Below are positions 7,100 through 14,500 of a DNA stretch of 14,720 bases, piece by piece; position 1 is the stretch's first letter; each line of letters starts with the position of its first letter. Source of the DNA: Acetobacteraceae bacterium (GTDB taxonomy: Bacteria > Pseudomonadota > Alphaproteobacteria > Acetobacterales > Acetobacteraceae); NCBI GenBank assembly GCA_030044345.1, contig JASHVY010000019.1:1-14720 (forward strand), written 5' to 3'. The notes below the pieces were generated by a model. That model was not told the origin of the DNA. It ran no database searches and was given only the letters and a program-made list of their open reading frames with translations. The position numbers and the translations under genes were made by a program.

Positions 7100-8549
7100 G
7101 CAGCCGCCCGACATCCACATGCGCCTCGATATGCGCGGCAAGAGCATCGAGTGTCGCTTCGATCTTCGCCGCATGGCTACCGGCATCAACCCTCGCGCCA
7201 TGGGCGGCGAGAAACGAGGCGCGGGCGACATCGGAGAGAAAAAGCCCGTGCAGATAGGTCCCGGCCACGCGCCCGTCCGCGGACTGCGCGCCGTCGGTCC
7301 GCCCATCATCGAGCAATGCCATCGGCCGGGCCGTCTCCGGGCCGCTCGTGCATCCCACGTGCATCTCATAAGCGTCGAACCGTGCGCCGCTGCGAGCCAG
7401 CACGCCCGCCGCGTGCTTCAACTGCTTGGCTCCGCTCAGGACGGTCTCGACATCCAGAAGCCCAAGGCCCTCGACCGTTTGCGGCGGCCCTTCAATGCCT
7501 TCGGGATCGGCAATCCGTCGACCGAGCATCTGGTATCCCCCGCACAACCCGAGCACTCGCCCGCCCGCCCGCATGTGCGCTGTAATATCGATATCCCAGC
7601 CTTCTGCCCGCAACGCCGCCAGATCGGCAATCGTCGCCTTCGAGCCCGGCAGGATCACGAGATCGCTGTTGCGCGGCAGCACCGTGCCCGGGCGCAGGAA
7701 GCAAACCTCCACGTCGGGCTCGGCACGCAACGGATCGAAATCGTCGAAATTGGCGATCCACGGCAGAAGCGGGACGGTGATGCGAAGCCGCGCCCCTGGT
7801 CGCGGCGCGCACTCCAGCTCTTCCATTCCCGCTGCATCCTCGGCCGGCAGGGCGCGCACCGCCGGAAGATAGGGCACGAGCCCGAGTGCCGGCCATCCCG
7901 TGTGGCGGGCGATCACCTCCATCCCATCGGAAAAAAGACTTGGATCGCCACGCATGCGATTGACGATGAAGCCGCGCACGAGGGCCGCATCTTCCGGATC
8001 CAGCACCGCCCGCGTGCCCGCAAGGGCGGCGATGACACCGCCACGGTCGATATCGCCGATCAGCACCACCGGCAGGCCAGCAGCCTGGGCAAAGCCCATA
8101 TTGGCAATGTCATTCCGCCGCAGATTGATCTCGGAGGCACTGCCCGCGCCTTCCACCAGCACGATGTCCGCTGCTTCCCGCAGTCGTGCGAAGCTTTCAA
8201 GCACACTGGGCAGCAGTCCGGCCTTCATCTCCTGATAGGAACGCGCCCGCGTATGGCCGATCACCTTGCCGCGCACGACGATCTGGGCTCCGGTCTCGCT
8301 CTGCGGCTTGAGCAGAACCGGGTTCATGTCCACGGAGGCGGGAACCCGGCAGGCCTGCGCTTGCAGCGCCTGGGCGCGGCCGATCTCTCCGCCATCGTCC
8401 GTCACCGCGGCATTGTTGGACATGTTCTGCGGCTTGAAGGGCCGCACGGAAAACCCGCGCCTGACCAGCGCACGGGCAAGCCCGGCGATCAGCACCGACT
8501 TGCCGACGCTGGAACCGGTGCCCTGAAACATGATGGCGCGGGCAGCCAT
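7083..8549 (-). CDS. cobQ: Cobyric acid synthase (glutamine-hydrolysing)
   Basis: CobQ (CbiP) amidates four side chains (b, d, e, g) of adenosylcobyrinic acid a,c-diamide using ATP and glutamine. The 488-residue protein is full length. The N-terminal dethiobiotin-synthetase-like ATPase domain has the P-loop GTGSSVGKS (about 10-18), then RPFKPQNMSNNAAVT (36-50) and the LVEGAGS (131-137) and GDIDRGG (165-171) motifs. The C-terminal class-I-type amidotransferase domain has PGSKATIADL (301-310), the nucleophile in GLCGGYQMLG (Cys336), and a late GTYLHGLF with the catalytic histidine. The ATG at 8549 shares one base with the TGA of cobO (TGATG), so it is translationally coupled to cobO. Its 3' end overlaps cobD on the other strand by 17 bp, so there is no room for a separate terminator between the two genes. 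It is the last gene of the cobU-cobO-cobQ operon. Confidence 0.97.
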   Translation of the reverse strand: MAARAIMFQGTGSSVGKSVLIAGLARALVRRGFSVRPFKPQNMSNNAAVTDDGGEIGRAQALQAQACRVPASVDMNPVLLKPQSETGAQIVVRGKVIGHTRARSYQEMKAGLLPSVLESFARLREAADIVLVEGAGSASEINLRRNDIANMGFAQAAGLPVVLIGDIDRGGVIAALAGTRAVLDPEDAALVRGFIVNRMRGDPSLFSDGMEVIARHTGWPALGLVPYLPAVRALPAEDAAGMEELECAPRPGARLRITVPLLPWIANFDDFDPLRAEPDVEVCFLRPGTVLPRNSDLVILPGSKATIADLAALRAEGWDIDITAHMRAGGRVLGLCGGYQMLGRRIADPEGIEGPPQTVEGLGLLDVETVLSGAKQLKHAAGVLARSGARFDAYEMHVGCTSGPETARPMALLDDGRTDGAQSADGRVAGTYLHGLFLSDVARASFLAAHGARVDAGSHAAKIEATLDALAAHIEAHVDVGRLLSLAR

Positions 8550-9175
8550 CAGAACTCGATGCCTTTCTGGGCTTTCACCCCGGCAGCGAAATGGTGCTTC
8601 ACCGCGAGCATCTCGGTCACGAGATCGGCCGCCGCAATGAGCTCCGGCTTCGCGTTGCGGCCGGTGACGACGACATGAAGGGAGGGCGGGCGGTTGCGGA
8701 GCGAGTCCACCACCTCATCCAGCGGCAGATAACCATAACGCAGGGCGATGTTCAGCTCGTCGAGCACCAGCAAGGCCAGATCGGGGTCCGCCATCAGCGC
8801 GCGAGCGCGTTCCCAGGCACGGCGGCAGGCGGCGATATCCCGCGCCCTATCCTGCGTTTCCCAGGTGAAGCCTTCGCCCATGCTGTACCAGCGCACCAGA
8901 TCGCCAAAGCGCTCCAGCGCGGTGCGCTCACCGGTGGACCAGGCGCCCTTGATGAACTGCACCACGGCGGATCGCCGCCCGTGACCGACCATCCGCAGCA
9001 GCAGACCGAACGCGGCGGTGGATTTGCCCTTGCCGGGGCCGGTATGGACGATCAGGAGCCCTTTCTCGATCGTCTTGCCGGCCACCTCTTCGTCCTGCAC
9101 GGCCTTGCGCCGCACCATTTTTTCCCGATGCCGCGCGGCGTCCTCGTCCGTTTCGACCATTGCGCCCTCGATCAT
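8549..9175 (-). CDS. cobO: Corrinoid adenosyltransferase (cob(I)yrinic acid a,c-diamide adenosyltransferase)
   Basis: CobO (BtuR/CobA type) transfers the 5'-deoxyadenosyl group of ATP to the reduced cobalt of the corrinoid. This step comes before CobQ amidation in the aerobic route. The 208-residue product carries the N-terminal lysine/arginine-rich helix (ARHREKMVRRKAVQDEE), the P-loop HTGPGKGKST (about 44-53), VVQFIKGAW, LLVLDELNIALRYGYL and VVVTGRNAKPELI motifs, and the highly conserved tail KHHFAAGVKAQKGIEF. The start at 9175 overlaps the cobU stop as ATGA. A second ATG at 9160, with GAGGG 4 nt ahead, gives a start (MVETDEDAARH) closer to typical CobO proteins and may be the real one. It overlaps cobQ by one base. 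Being fused by overlaps to both neighbours, it should be made in fixed ratio with CobU and CobQ. Confidence 0.96.
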   Translation of the reverse strand: MIEGAMVETDEDAARHREKMVRRKAVQDEEVAGKTIEKGLLIVHTGPGKGKSTAAFGLLLRMVGHGRRSAVVQFIKGAWSTGERTALERFGDLVRWYSMGEGFTWETQDRARDIAACRRAWERARALMADPDLALLVLDELNIALRYGYLPLDEVVDSLRNRPPSLHVVVTGRNAKPELIAAADLVTEMLAVKHHFAAGVKAQKGIEF

Positions 9176-9687
9176 TTCATCCGCATCGGCAACCCGGCCA
9201 CCAGGAACAGCACCGTATTGGCCCGCGCCGCCAGATGCTGGTTGAGCCGCCCGGCCACGTCGCGAAACGTCCGCGCCAGAGCGTTCTCCGGCACGATCCC
9301 CAGGCCCACTTCATTGGCCACCAGCACGGTCGGTGCCACCCGCCGATCGAGTGCCGCATCCAGCGCGCGTGTCGCCGTGTCGACCTCATACTCGCCGAGA
9401 AGGAGGTTGGTCAGCCACAAGGTCAGGCAATCCACGAGCGCGGGGTGCTGTCCGGCCGCGTCCAGCGCGTCCGCCAGATCGAGCGGGGCCTCGATGGTTG
9501 TCCATCCCACGCCGCGGCGTGCGCGATGCTCGGCGATGCGCGCCTTCATTTCGGCGTCCAGTGGCTGGGCGGTCGCGATATAGCGCCATGGGCCGGGCAG
9601 GGCGGTCACGATACTCTCGGCATGGCGGCTTTTGCCCGACCGGGCGCCGCCCAGCACCAGCGTCATGGACTGCAAGGGTTCCGGCAC
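9172..9687 (-). CDS. cobU: Bifunctional adenosylcobinamide kinase / adenosylcobinamide-phosphate guanylyltransferase
   Basis: CobU (CobP in P. denitrificans) phosphorylates adenosylcobinamide and then loads GMP to give adenosylcobinamide-GDP, the activated form for nucleotide-loop assembly. The 171-residue protein fits the family. It shows the P-loop GGARSGKS (13-20), RYIATAQPLDAEM, the RIAEHRARR helix in which His54 lines up with the guanylylated histidine (His46) of Salmonella CobU, DCLTLWLTNLL (86-96), ANEVGLGIVPE, and a basic tail after LFLVAGLPM like the Salmonella VSGIGVKIK end. The GTG at 9687 has a near-perfect AGGAGG 4 nt ahead, which decides it over the internal ATG at 9666. It is first in the cobU-cobO-cobQ operon and divergent from the riboswitch-controlled operon; no riboswitch is seen on its own strand. 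Confidence 0.95.
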   Translation of the reverse strand: MPEPLQSMTLVLGGARSGKSRHAESIVTALPGPWRYIATAQPLDAEMKARIAEHRARRGVGWTTIEAPLDLADALDAAGQHPALVDCLTLWLTNLLLGEYEVDTATRALDAALDRRVAPTVLVANEVGLGIVPENALARTFRDVAGRLNQHLAARANTVLFLVAGLPMRMK

Positions 9688-9691
9688 CGAT

Positions 9692-9697
9692 CCTCCT
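9692..9697 (-). promoter_or_regulatory. Strong Shine-Dalgarno site for cobU
   Basis: On the minus strand, AGGAGG ends 4 nt before the cobU GTG. It fixes the non-ATG start. The same bases border the likely -35 box of the opposite-strand promoter (9698-9703), so the two control regions abut. Confidence 0.75.
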
Positions 9698-9726
9698 TTG
9701 ACGCCACTCCGCCCCAGCGGCTATTA
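9698..9726 (+). promoter_or_regulatory. Predicted sigma-70-type promoter for the riboswitch-DUF1636-cobW-cobN operon
   Basis: TTGACG (9698-9703) and CTATTA (9721-9726) are separated by 17 bp, the preferred spacing; TATTAG (9722-9727) with 18 bp is an alternative -10. Transcription would begin at about 9732-9734, exactly where the riboswitch P1 stem starts (9733). The fit with the riboswitch 5' end supports the call. On the minus strand TCTAAT covers the same place (9729-9724) and might be a -10 for cobU, but no good -35 was seen for it. Confidence 0.6.
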
Positions 9727-9732
9727 GACCAG

Positions 9733-9910
9733 GGCCGATGGTCCTTCCATGACGGAAGGTGAAAAGGGAATGCGGTGCGGGAAGGATCCCAAAGCCGCAG
9801 CTGCTCCCGCAACTGTCAGCGGAAAGCAGCCCGTCGCATGGCCACTGGGTGATTCCGGGAAGGCTGACGGGCGGCGCCCGATCCGCGAGCCAGGAGACCT
9901 GCCATCGGTC
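9733..9910 (+). promoter_or_regulatory. Cobalamin (B12) riboswitch aptamer
   Basis: This is an adenosylcobalamin-type aptamer that lowers expression of the genes after it when B12 is plentiful. All conserved blocks are visible in order: AAAAGGGAA then GCGGTGCGG (9762-9780), the GCTGCTCCCGCAACTGTCAG segment (around 9800-9818), GCCACTGGG (9841-9849), GGGAAGGC (9857-9864), and the B12 box AGCCAGGAGACCTGCC (9888-9903). A closing P1 stem is formed by 9733-9741 and 9902-9910 (nine pairs, one G-U). The orientation is plus, so it governs DUF1636-cobW-cobN and not the minus-strand cobU operon. Confidence 0.96.
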
Positions 9911-9929
9911 ATGGGGCGCGATACGGGCG

Positions 9930-9995
9930 GGGTGCCCCGGTCGCGCCGGGCATTGACGTCGCGCGCGGCGATCCCGGCCGCGGGGCACCCTTTTT
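9930..9995 (+). terminator. Intrinsic terminator forming the riboswitch expression platform
   Basis: GGGTGCCCCG (9930-9939) pairs perfectly with CGGGGCACCC (9981-9990), followed at once by TTTTT (9991-9995). The 41-nt loop can fold further: GCCGGG (9945-9950) pairs with CCCGGC (9973-9978). Lying 20 nt after the aptamer and 46 nt before the next gene, it suggests control by premature transcription termination. Confidence 0.88.
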
Positions 9996-10032
9996 GATCG
10001 TCTCCGTGGCGCCACGGGTTCGGCGCCAGCGC

Positions 10033-10039
10033 GAGGGGG
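10033..10039 (+). promoter_or_regulatory. Shine-Dalgarno site for the DUF1636 gene
   Basis: GAGGGGG lies just ahead of the GTG at 10042. It favours that start over the in-frame TTG at 9994, which would lie inside the terminator T-run and add a 16-residue extension not expected in the family. Confidence 0.6.
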
Positions 10040-10041
10040 CC

Positions 10042-10527
10042 GTGACCGAAGCGCTGCGTCCATGCCTGATTCTCTGCACCACCTGTCGCAGCGGCGGAAC
10101 GCCACTCCAGGGGGAAGAACCGGCTGGCGCAGTGCTTCACGCCGCGCTGCAAGCCCGACTCAGCGAAGACGGGGCGGCCCTGATCGAACTGCGAGCCGCA
10201 GCCTGCCTCGCCAATTGCGATCGCGGCTGCAGCGCGGCCATCACCACGCCGGGAAAATGGACCTATCTGCTTGGCTTTCTGGAGCCGGCCCTGGCCGATG
10301 ATCTTCTCGCCTATGCCAAGAGCTACGCCACGTCGGAAACCGGCATCGTCCTGCCTTCGCGTCGCCCTGCCTCATTGCGCAACATGATCATCGGCCGCAT
10401 CCCTGACCTCGAGCGTGATGACCGAAGGTGGGATCACCGGAGGTCTGAATCACGCGAGAAAACAATGACCGAGAGCGGGATGAGTGAGCGCGAGCCATCT
10501 CATCCCGCTCTGGAGTCGCGCTCGTGA
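10042..10527 (+). CDS. DUF1636 cysteine-rich (putative iron-sulfur) protein of the cobW-cobN operon
   Basis: A 161-residue soluble protein of the DUF1636 family, whose members are commonly found beside cobW and cobN; its exact reaction is not established to my knowledge. Five cysteines form a likely metal or [2Fe-2S] site: CTTC (Cys12, Cys15) and CLANCDRGC (Cys55, Cys59, Cys63), with a further Cys8. The block SAAITTPGKWTYLLGFLEP after the last cysteine, then AYAKSYATSETGIVLPSRRPASLR, is characteristic of the family and recalls the thioredoxin-like ferredoxin fold. About 40 residues at the C-terminus (after GRIPDLERDD) are charged, low in hydrophobics and look like a loose tail. It is the first gene after the B12 riboswitch, and its TGA overlaps the cobW GTG (GTGA). 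Context suggests a part in cobalt handling or in electron supply for cobalt reduction; that is inference. Confidence 0.87.
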   Translation: MTEALRPCLILCTTCRSGGTPLQGEEPAGAVLHAALQARLSEDGAALIELRAAACLANCDRGCSAAITTPGKWTYLLGFLEPALADDLLAYAKSYATSETGIVLPSRRPASLRNMIIGRIPDLERDDRRWDHRRSESREKTMTESGMSEREPSHPALESRS

Positions 10528-11582
10528 CAATGGAAGGCCGCATCCCCGCCACGATCGTCACCGGCTTCCTCGGTGCGGGAAAGACCACCCTGGTCCGCCA
10601 TATCCTCGAACATGCCGGCGGACGCCGCATCGCCGTCATCGTCAATGAATTCGGCGCGCTCGGCATCGATGGAGACATTCTGCGTGGCTGCGGCATCACC
10701 GGCTGCACGGAAGACGACATCGTCGAGCTCTCCAATGGCTGCCTTTGCTGTACCGTCGCCGAGGGTTTCCTGCCGACGATGCAGGCGCTGCTGGACCGGC
10801 CGAACCCGCCTGAGCGGATTCTGATCGAAACCTCCGGTCTCGCTCTGCCCAAGCCGCTCTTGAAGGCGTTCGGCTGGCCAGCGGTCCGGTCCCGTGTCAC
10901 GGTCGATGGGGTCATTGCGGTCGTGGATGGCCCCGCCGTGGCGGCCGGCCGCTTCGCCGATGATCCGGAAGCCATTGCGCGGCAACGTTTGGCGGACCCT
11001 TCGGTCGCGCACGAGAACCCGCTCTCGGAAGTCTATGAGGATCAGCTTCAGGCCGCGGACCTCGTGGTGCTGAACAAGACCGACCTGCTCGGGGAAACGG
11101 CGCTCGAGCGGCTCAGGGCCGAGATTGCGGCTCTCCTGCCGCGGGCGGTGAAGCTCGTGCCGGCGCGGGAGGGGCGGATCGACCCGATGGTGCTGCTGGG
11201 CCTCTCCGCGGCGGCCGAGGACGATCTTGCAAGTCGCCCCTCGCATCACGATGCCATGGACGGCGCGCACGAGCATGATGATTTCGAGAGCTTCGTCGTC
11301 GCGCTGCCAGAGATCGACGCACCCGAGCGGTTGCTGGCACGGCTGCGCGCGGCGAGCGAAGCGCATGACATCCTGCGCATCAAGGGCTTCGTTGCGGTGC
11401 GCGGCCGTCCGCTGAGGCTCGCGGTTCAGGGTGTGGGCAGACGGTTTCGCCAGGAGTTCGATCGTCCCTGGAGCGAGGGCGCGGCGCGTGAAGGGCATGT
11501 GGTCGTGATCGGGCGGACCGGTCTCGACCGCGCCACCATCATCGCTTCCATCACCGGCCCCGGGCCGGAATTGGAGGCGTAA
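10524..11582 (+). CDS. cobW: CobW, COG0523 G3E-family GTPase metallochaperone for cobalamin synthesis
   Basis: CobW proteins are GTP-dependent metal chaperones; in B12 clusters they are thought to deliver cobalt to the CobNST chelatase. The 352-residue protein shows Walker A GFLGAGKT (14-21), the metal-binding CLCC motif in NGCLCCTV (71-78), IETSG (101-105), NKTD for guanine recognition (184-187), and the C-terminal CobW_C domain (about 255-345). Between the two domains is a histidine-rich stretch HHDAMDGAHEHDD (241-253), a second likely metal site. The GTG at 10524 overlaps the preceding stop by four bases and has GGAG (10512-10515) 8 nt ahead; the ATG at 10530 is an alternative two codons on. 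Lying between DUF1636 and cobN behind a B12 riboswitch, it is a true CobW and not a zinc-stress paralogue. Confidence 0.95.
   Translation: MTMEGRIPATIVTGFLGAGKTTLVRHILEHAGGRRIAVIVNEFGALGIDGDILRGCGITGCTEDDIVELSNGCLCCTVAEGFLPTMQALLDRPNPPERILIETSGLALPKPLLKAFGWPAVRSRVTVDGVIAVVDGPAVAAGRFADDPEAIARQRLADPSVAHENPLSEVYEDQLQAADLVVLNKTDLLGETALERLRAEIAALLPRAVKLVPAREGRIDPMVLLGLSAAAEDDLASRPSHHDAMDGAHEHDDFESFVVALPEIDAPERLLARLRAASEAHDILRIKGFVAVRGRPLRLAVQGVGRRFRQEFDRPWSEGAAREGHVVVIGRTGLDRATIIASITGPGPELEA
11573..11577 (+). promoter_or_regulatory. Shine-Dalgarno site for cobN inside the end of cobW
   Basis: GGAGG within the last codons of cobW lies 8 nt before the cobN GTG (11586), an ideal spacing. It shows that cobN is translated directly after cobW from the same message. 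Confidence 0.75.
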
Positions 11583-11585
11583 GGC

Positions 11586-14500
11586 GTGCATCTGCTGGTC
11601 CGCGAAACCAGGACGCTGGATGAGGAAGAAGGCGCGGTCGATCTCGGCCACGATCCGGCCGAACTGGTGTTCCTCTCCTTTGCGGACAGCGATCTCGGCG
11701 CGGCAGCCTCGGCCTGGCTTGGAATGGGGGCGGAGCGGCCGTCATTGCGGCTTGCCAGTCTCGCCAACCTGCGCCACCCGATGTCGGTCGATCTCTACGC
11801 CGAACGGGTGATCGCCCATGCACGCTTGGTGGTGATTCGGCTGCTCGGTGGGCTCGATTACTGGCGCTATGGCGCGGAGGAATTCGCCTCCCTCTGCCGT
11901 GCGCAAGGCATCAGCCTGGCCCTGCTGCCGGGTGATGCGCGAGAGGATCCTCGCCTGACCGCGCTCTCGACCGTGCCGCCCGATATGCTCGCCGCGCTGC
12001 ATGCCTATGTGCAGGAGGGCGGGCCGCAAAATCTTCGCCAGGCCCTGCTTCTCGCCGCCCAGCTCGGTGGCATCGGCGAAGGCCCCACCGCACCTCCTGC
12101 GATGGTGCCTTGCGCCGGCGAATATGCGCTTTCCGTTCCCGCCGGGGGCGTGCTGGGTAGCGTGGCGATCATCTTTTACCGCTCGCATCTGCTGTCTGGA
12201 GACATTGCCCCGATCGAAGCTTTGGCCCGGGCGCTGCAGGCGCACGGGCTCGGCGCACGGGCGATCCATGTCTCCGGCTTGAAGGACGAAGCGGCGGCTG
12301 CTTTCGTCGTGTCGCGGCTCCGCGAATGGCGGCCTGCTGTGGTGTTGAACGCCACAGGTTTCTCCGCCCGCCAGGGTGAGGCTGGCTCGCCGCTCGATGC
12401 CGCAGGCGTTCCGGTACTTCAGCTCGTTCTCTCCGGCGCGCCGCGTGCCGCGTGGCAAGCTTCGCCCCGCGGCCTGTCGCAGACCGATCTTGCCATGCAG
12501 GTTGTGCTGCCGGAGCTGGATGGGAGGCTGCTGACCTCGGCGATCGGCTTCAAGAGCGAGGCCGAGCCGGTCCATGGGCTGAACTTCGTCCGAAAACTTT
12601 TTCGCCCGGATACGGAAGGACTCGCGCTTGCCGCCGGTGAGGCCGCCGGCTGGGCACGCCTGGCCACGACCCCGCGCGCGGAACGACGCATTGCCATACT
12701 GCTCTCGGATTATCCGGCGGCGATAGGCGGCGGGCAGATCGGGTACGCAGTCGGGCTCGACAGCCTGGCGAGCCTTGGCGAGATCGCTCGGCTGCTGCAG
12801 GGCGCCGGCTATGACGTGGACAACTCTGAAATGCTGGCCACACGCCTGCTCCAGGCCGATCCCGTGCCGATCCTTGCGCTCGCAGAGTATCAACCCCTCT
12901 TTGCAAAACTTCCAGAAACCGTGCGGGAGCGCGTCCTTGCCGCCTGGGGCGATCCTTCGGAGGATCCCGCGCTTTGCGATGGTTCCTTCGCACTCGCCTA
13001 TGTGGCGGGCGGCAAATTCTTTGCTGCCGTCCAACCAGACCGCGGCAGCCGGCTGGATCGCAAAACCTCCTATCACGACCCCGATCTTCCGCCGTGCCAT
13101 TCCTATCTCGCCTGCTATCTCTGGCTGCGCGAGCAGCTCGGGATTCATGCGCTCGTTCATCTCGGCACGCACGGCACGCTGGAGTGGCTGCCCGGCAAGG
13201 CGGCAGCCTTGTCCGCGGCATGCTTCCCGGCCGTTCTCGCCGGCGGTCTGCCGGTGATCTACCCGTTCATCGTCAACAACCCGGGGGAGGCTGCGGTCGC
13301 AAAGCGGCGCCTTGGCGCGGTCACCATCGGTCACCTCACTCCGCCGCTGAGGCCCGCCGGAACACATGGCGACGCCACTGTGCTCGAACGGCTGATCGAG
13401 GAATTCGCCGCGGCGGACGGGCTGGATCGCCGCCGCACCACCATGCTCCGCCGAGAGATCCTGGACCGCGCCCTATCATCGGGCCTGCTCGCCGAAAGCG
13501 GCGGCACGTTGGACGCGCCGGAGGATGAAGCGCTCGCCAGGCTGGATGCCTATCTTTGCGATCTCAAAATGATGCAGATTCGCGACGGGTTGCATGTGTT
13601 CGGCCGGGCGCCCGAACCCGATCTGCGCGCCGGCACCATGGCGGCATTGCAAGCCTGCTGTCCCGGTCTTTCGGCCGAGCATCTCGATTCCTTGCTCGAC
13701 CGCTCGGCGAGCGCGGAGCGGGCGACCCTGCTCGCAGCTTTGGATGGGCGCTTCGTGGCGCCCGGGCCGGCCGGCGCACCGACGCGTGGGCGCGCGGATG
13801 TCCTGCCGACCGGCCGCAATCTCTTCGCCGTGGATCCGCGCGCCATCCCCACCCGCTCGGCGCTGGCGCTGGCAGAGCGTACAGCGGAGGATCTGCTGCG
13901 CCGGCACAGGCAGGATCATGGCGAGTGGCCGAGGAGTCTCGTGATCGATCTCTGGGGCAGCGCGACCATGCGCACCGGCGGAGAGGATCTCGCCCTGGCC
14001 CTCGTTCTGCTCGGCGCCCGCCCGGTCTGGGACGAAGGATCCGTGCGTGTCATCGGCATCGAGATTCTCCCGTTGGTGGTGCTCGACCGCCCGCGGGTGG
14101 ACGTGACGCTTCGCATCTCCGGCCTCTTCCGAGACGCGTTCGAGACGCAGGTGCTGCTGTTCGATTCCGCAGTGCGGAGGATCGCCGCGCAGGACGAGGA
14201 CGGGGCCTGGAACCCGCTCGCTGGTGCTGCGCGCGGCCTGGAAGGAAGAGCTTTGCGCCTTGCAACCGCGCGTGTGTTCGGGCCTGCGCCCGGTGCCTAT
14301 GGCACCGGGGTCGTGGAGCTGCTCTCGCGCGGTGCCTGGGAGAAGCGCGAGGAACTGGGCACGGCCTATATTGCGGGTTCGGCCCATGCCTATGGGCGGG
14401 CGCTCGACGGTGTCGCGGACGCACCTGCTTTCGCTGCCCGCGTCGCCGCGGCGGACGGCTTCATTCATGCGCAGGATCATGAAGAGACCGATCTGCTCGA

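Noticed and set aside
6089..7369. 426-codon open frame on the minus strand across cobD
   Set aside because: Shadow of cobD and cobQ; no motif, and low-complexity basic composition.
7119..8678. 519-codon open frame on the plus strand
   Set aside because: Antisense to cobQ and the end of cobO, both of which show full sets of catalytic motifs.
9690..9995. A second riboswitch on the minus strand for cobU
   Set aside because: The conserved aptamer blocks, the P1 stem and the T-run all read only on the plus strand.
9994..10041. Longer DUF1636 start at TTG 9994
   Set aside because: The codon overlaps the terminator T-run and has no ribosome site, while GTG 10042 has a strong one.
11742..13367. 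541-codon open frame on the minus strand
   Set aside because: It is antisense to cobN, whose frame is unbroken and carries clear chelatase motifs. The minus frame has no recognisable domain and a composition typical of a GC-rich shadow.
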